6,504 nucleotides of DNA, from positions 1 to 6,504 of the forward strand of contig JALRGJ010000061.1 in the NCBI GenBank assembly GCA_023253435.1, given 5' to 3'. Below the pieces are notes generated by a model that was not told the DNA's origin, did no database searches, and saw only the letters and a program-made list of their open reading frames with translations. The translations under genes and the position numbers were made by a program. Numbering within the stretch: position 1 is the first letter of the stretch; each line of letters begins with the position of its first letter. This stretch comes from Ilumatobacteraceae bacterium. GTDB taxonomy: Bacteria > Actinomycetota > Acidimicrobiia > Acidimicrobiales > Ilumatobacteraceae. Below are positions 6,055-6,504 of this stretch, piece by piece.

Positions 6055-6057
6055 GAA
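6028..6057 (-). promoter_or_regulatory. Candidate promoter of the surface-protein gene
   Basis: On the minus strand, the -35-like TTCACT (6057-6052) is followed after 18 nt by the extended -10 TGTTATAGT, whose hexamer TATAGT is at 6033-6028. Transcription would begin near 6021, giving a leader of about 23 nt that contains the GGAG ribosome site. Confidence 0.55.
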
Positions 6058-6061
6058 TTGA

Positions 6062-6190
6062 GTGCAACTCGCTCGCCTCACGCAACAGATGCATGTAGAC
6101 GATTGGTTTAGAGCGACAGTAGAGCCAGCAACTAAGTTTCTCGCCGTGCGTTTTATTGTTTCGATGACTGAGGGTGCTTCTCGTGCCTAG
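6062..6190 (+). CDS. Possible leaderless 42-residue small protein
   Basis: A GTG-started frame of 42 codons ends at TAG 6188-6190 and overlaps the next gene's GTG by 8 nt. No Shine-Dalgarno precedes it, but the GTG falls at or one base from the predicted transcription start, as in the leaderless mRNAs common in Actinobacteria. An in-frame ATG at 6089 would give 33 residues. The product includes DDWFRATVEPATKFLAVRFI and ends MTEGASRA; it matches no family I know and lacks a convincing membrane helix. Its overlap with the following start would allow translational coupling. It could equally be a non-coding leader. Confidence 0.3.
   Translation: MQLARLTQQMHVDDWFRATVEPATKFLAVRFIVSMTEGASRA
6170..6174 (+). 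promoter_or_regulatory. Shine-Dalgarno deciding the GTG start at 6183
   Basis: GAGGG lies 8 nt before the GTG at 6183. The frame is closed upstream by TGA at 6165-6167. The only other GTG in frame, at 6174, overlaps this site, so 6183 is the best start. Confidence 0.7.
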
Positions 6191-6504
6191 TTTTCGACGA
6201 CGTCGTAAGCCAAGTTCTGGTGAAGATGGTGCTGGCTGGATCTATGCAGATCTATTTCTCGCGCTGATGGTGGTGGGGCTTGGCTCATCGGTGATTTCCA
6301 CTTCATCTCCCGGTGCCGCTGCCTCAGAACAGAACAAAACATTTCAGTTGAGCTGTGTTGAGTTTGCGGTGAAAGTGCCTGCAAATGTTCAAGAGAATGA
6401 TCCACGAATTGACGCTGGCATCAATGCAGAAATTGCAAAGCGTGGCTGGACTGCCGAGAACTCAAAACCAGGACTTGTGATTCTGATGGGTGGATTTTCC
6501 AGTT
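6183..6504 (+). CDS. N-terminal part of a MotB/ExbD/ZorB-like single-pass membrane protein (partial)
   Basis: The frame stays open for 107 codons to the window end, and the gene continues beyond it. A basic, disordered N-terminus (FRRRRKP, 4-10) leads into one membrane helix, GWIYADLFLALMVVGLGSSV (18-37). Residues 21-29, YADLFLALM, recall the MotB N-terminus around its proton-binding Asp (YADFMTALM), placing Asp23 at the start of the helix. A Ser/Gly/Ala-rich stretch and an extracytoplasmic domain follow (FQLSCVEFAVKVPANV at 54-69, then GLVILMGG at 97-104). MotB, ExbD and ZorB are proton-channel subunits working with a MotA/ExbB/ZorA partner, but no partner is visible and the peptidoglycan-binding region would lie outside the window. 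The membrane topology is well supported; the family is a guess from a short motif. Confidence 0.7.
   Translation, partial: MPSFRRRRKPSSGEDGAGWIYADLFLALMVVGLGSSVISTSSPGAAASEQNKTFQLSCVEFAVKVPANVQENDPRIDAGINAEIAKRGWTAENSKPGLVILMGGFSS

Larger units (their letters stand above)
6025..6057. repeat. Perfect 33-bp inverted repeat in the divergent intergenic region
   Basis: The left arm TTCACTATAACAGTC (6025-6039) and right arm GACTGTTATAGTGAA (6043-6057) are exact reverse complements separated by GTG. They sit between the divergent surface-protein and MotB-like genes. There is no U-run on either side, and the position upstream of both genes argues against a terminator. Confidence 0.95.

Noticed and set aside
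6187..6405. Minus-strand ORF of 72 codons at the right end.
   Set aside because: It lies opposite a plus-strand gene with a good Shine-Dalgarno, a membrane helix and a MotB-like motif, and it has no recognisable features itself.

Overview
The window looks like an actinobacterial chromosome of moderate GC. An origin in Acidimicrobiia (freshwater Ilumatobacteraceae-like lineages) is my best inference. It rests on the exported beta-helix protein with a Thr-rich TTTTT/VPP linker and C-terminal membrane anchor, the RGHEGRGIG variant in GTP cyclohydrolase II, SD-led genes with frequent 4-nt stop/start overlaps, and hairpins without U-tracts. No marker gene proves it.

Layout. Bases 1-111 (+) are the C-terminus of a NUDIX hydrolase, probably a CoA pyrophosphatase. 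Converging on it from the right is a minus-strand riboflavin operon. Read 5'->3' on the minus strand it contains an FMN riboswitch (3434-3313), ribD (3305-2298), ribBA (2301-1075), ribH (1078-593) and, 22 nt further on, a small exported prokaryotic phospholipase A2 (570-118). The three rib genes are joined by two ATGA overlaps. Riboflavin synthase (ribE/ribC alpha subunit) is not in the operon and would have to lie elsewhere. The ribD Shine-Dalgarno overlaps the 3' strand of riboswitch helix P1, so FMN binding should shut off translation directly.

Upstream of the rib operon, on the same strand, are a TetR-family regulator (4061-3477) and a 618-residue secreted, membrane-anchored surface protein with a parallel beta-helix (5998-4142). 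A strong hairpin without a U-tract (4099-4132) separates these two genes.

The intergenic region 5999-6182 is the most unusual part. A perfect 33-bp inverted repeat (6025-6057, 15-bp arms, 3-bp spacer) carries mirror-image promoter elements facing both ways. It overlaps two tandem copies of a 17-bp palindrome. To its right, a plus-strand transcript would start at or next to a GTG opening a possible leaderless 42-codon ORF. That ORF overlaps a plus-strand gene (6183 to window end) whose N-terminus resembles the single transmembrane helix of MotB/ExbD/ZorB-type proteins. The rest of that gene is beyond the window.

How the genes work together: RibD and RibBA supply the two riboflavin precursors, which RibH condenses to lumazine. 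The phospholipase may be expressed with them, but no metabolic link is evident. The TetR protein is a candidate regulator of the surface-protein/MotB-like divergent promoter; this is inference from proximity and palindrome shape only.
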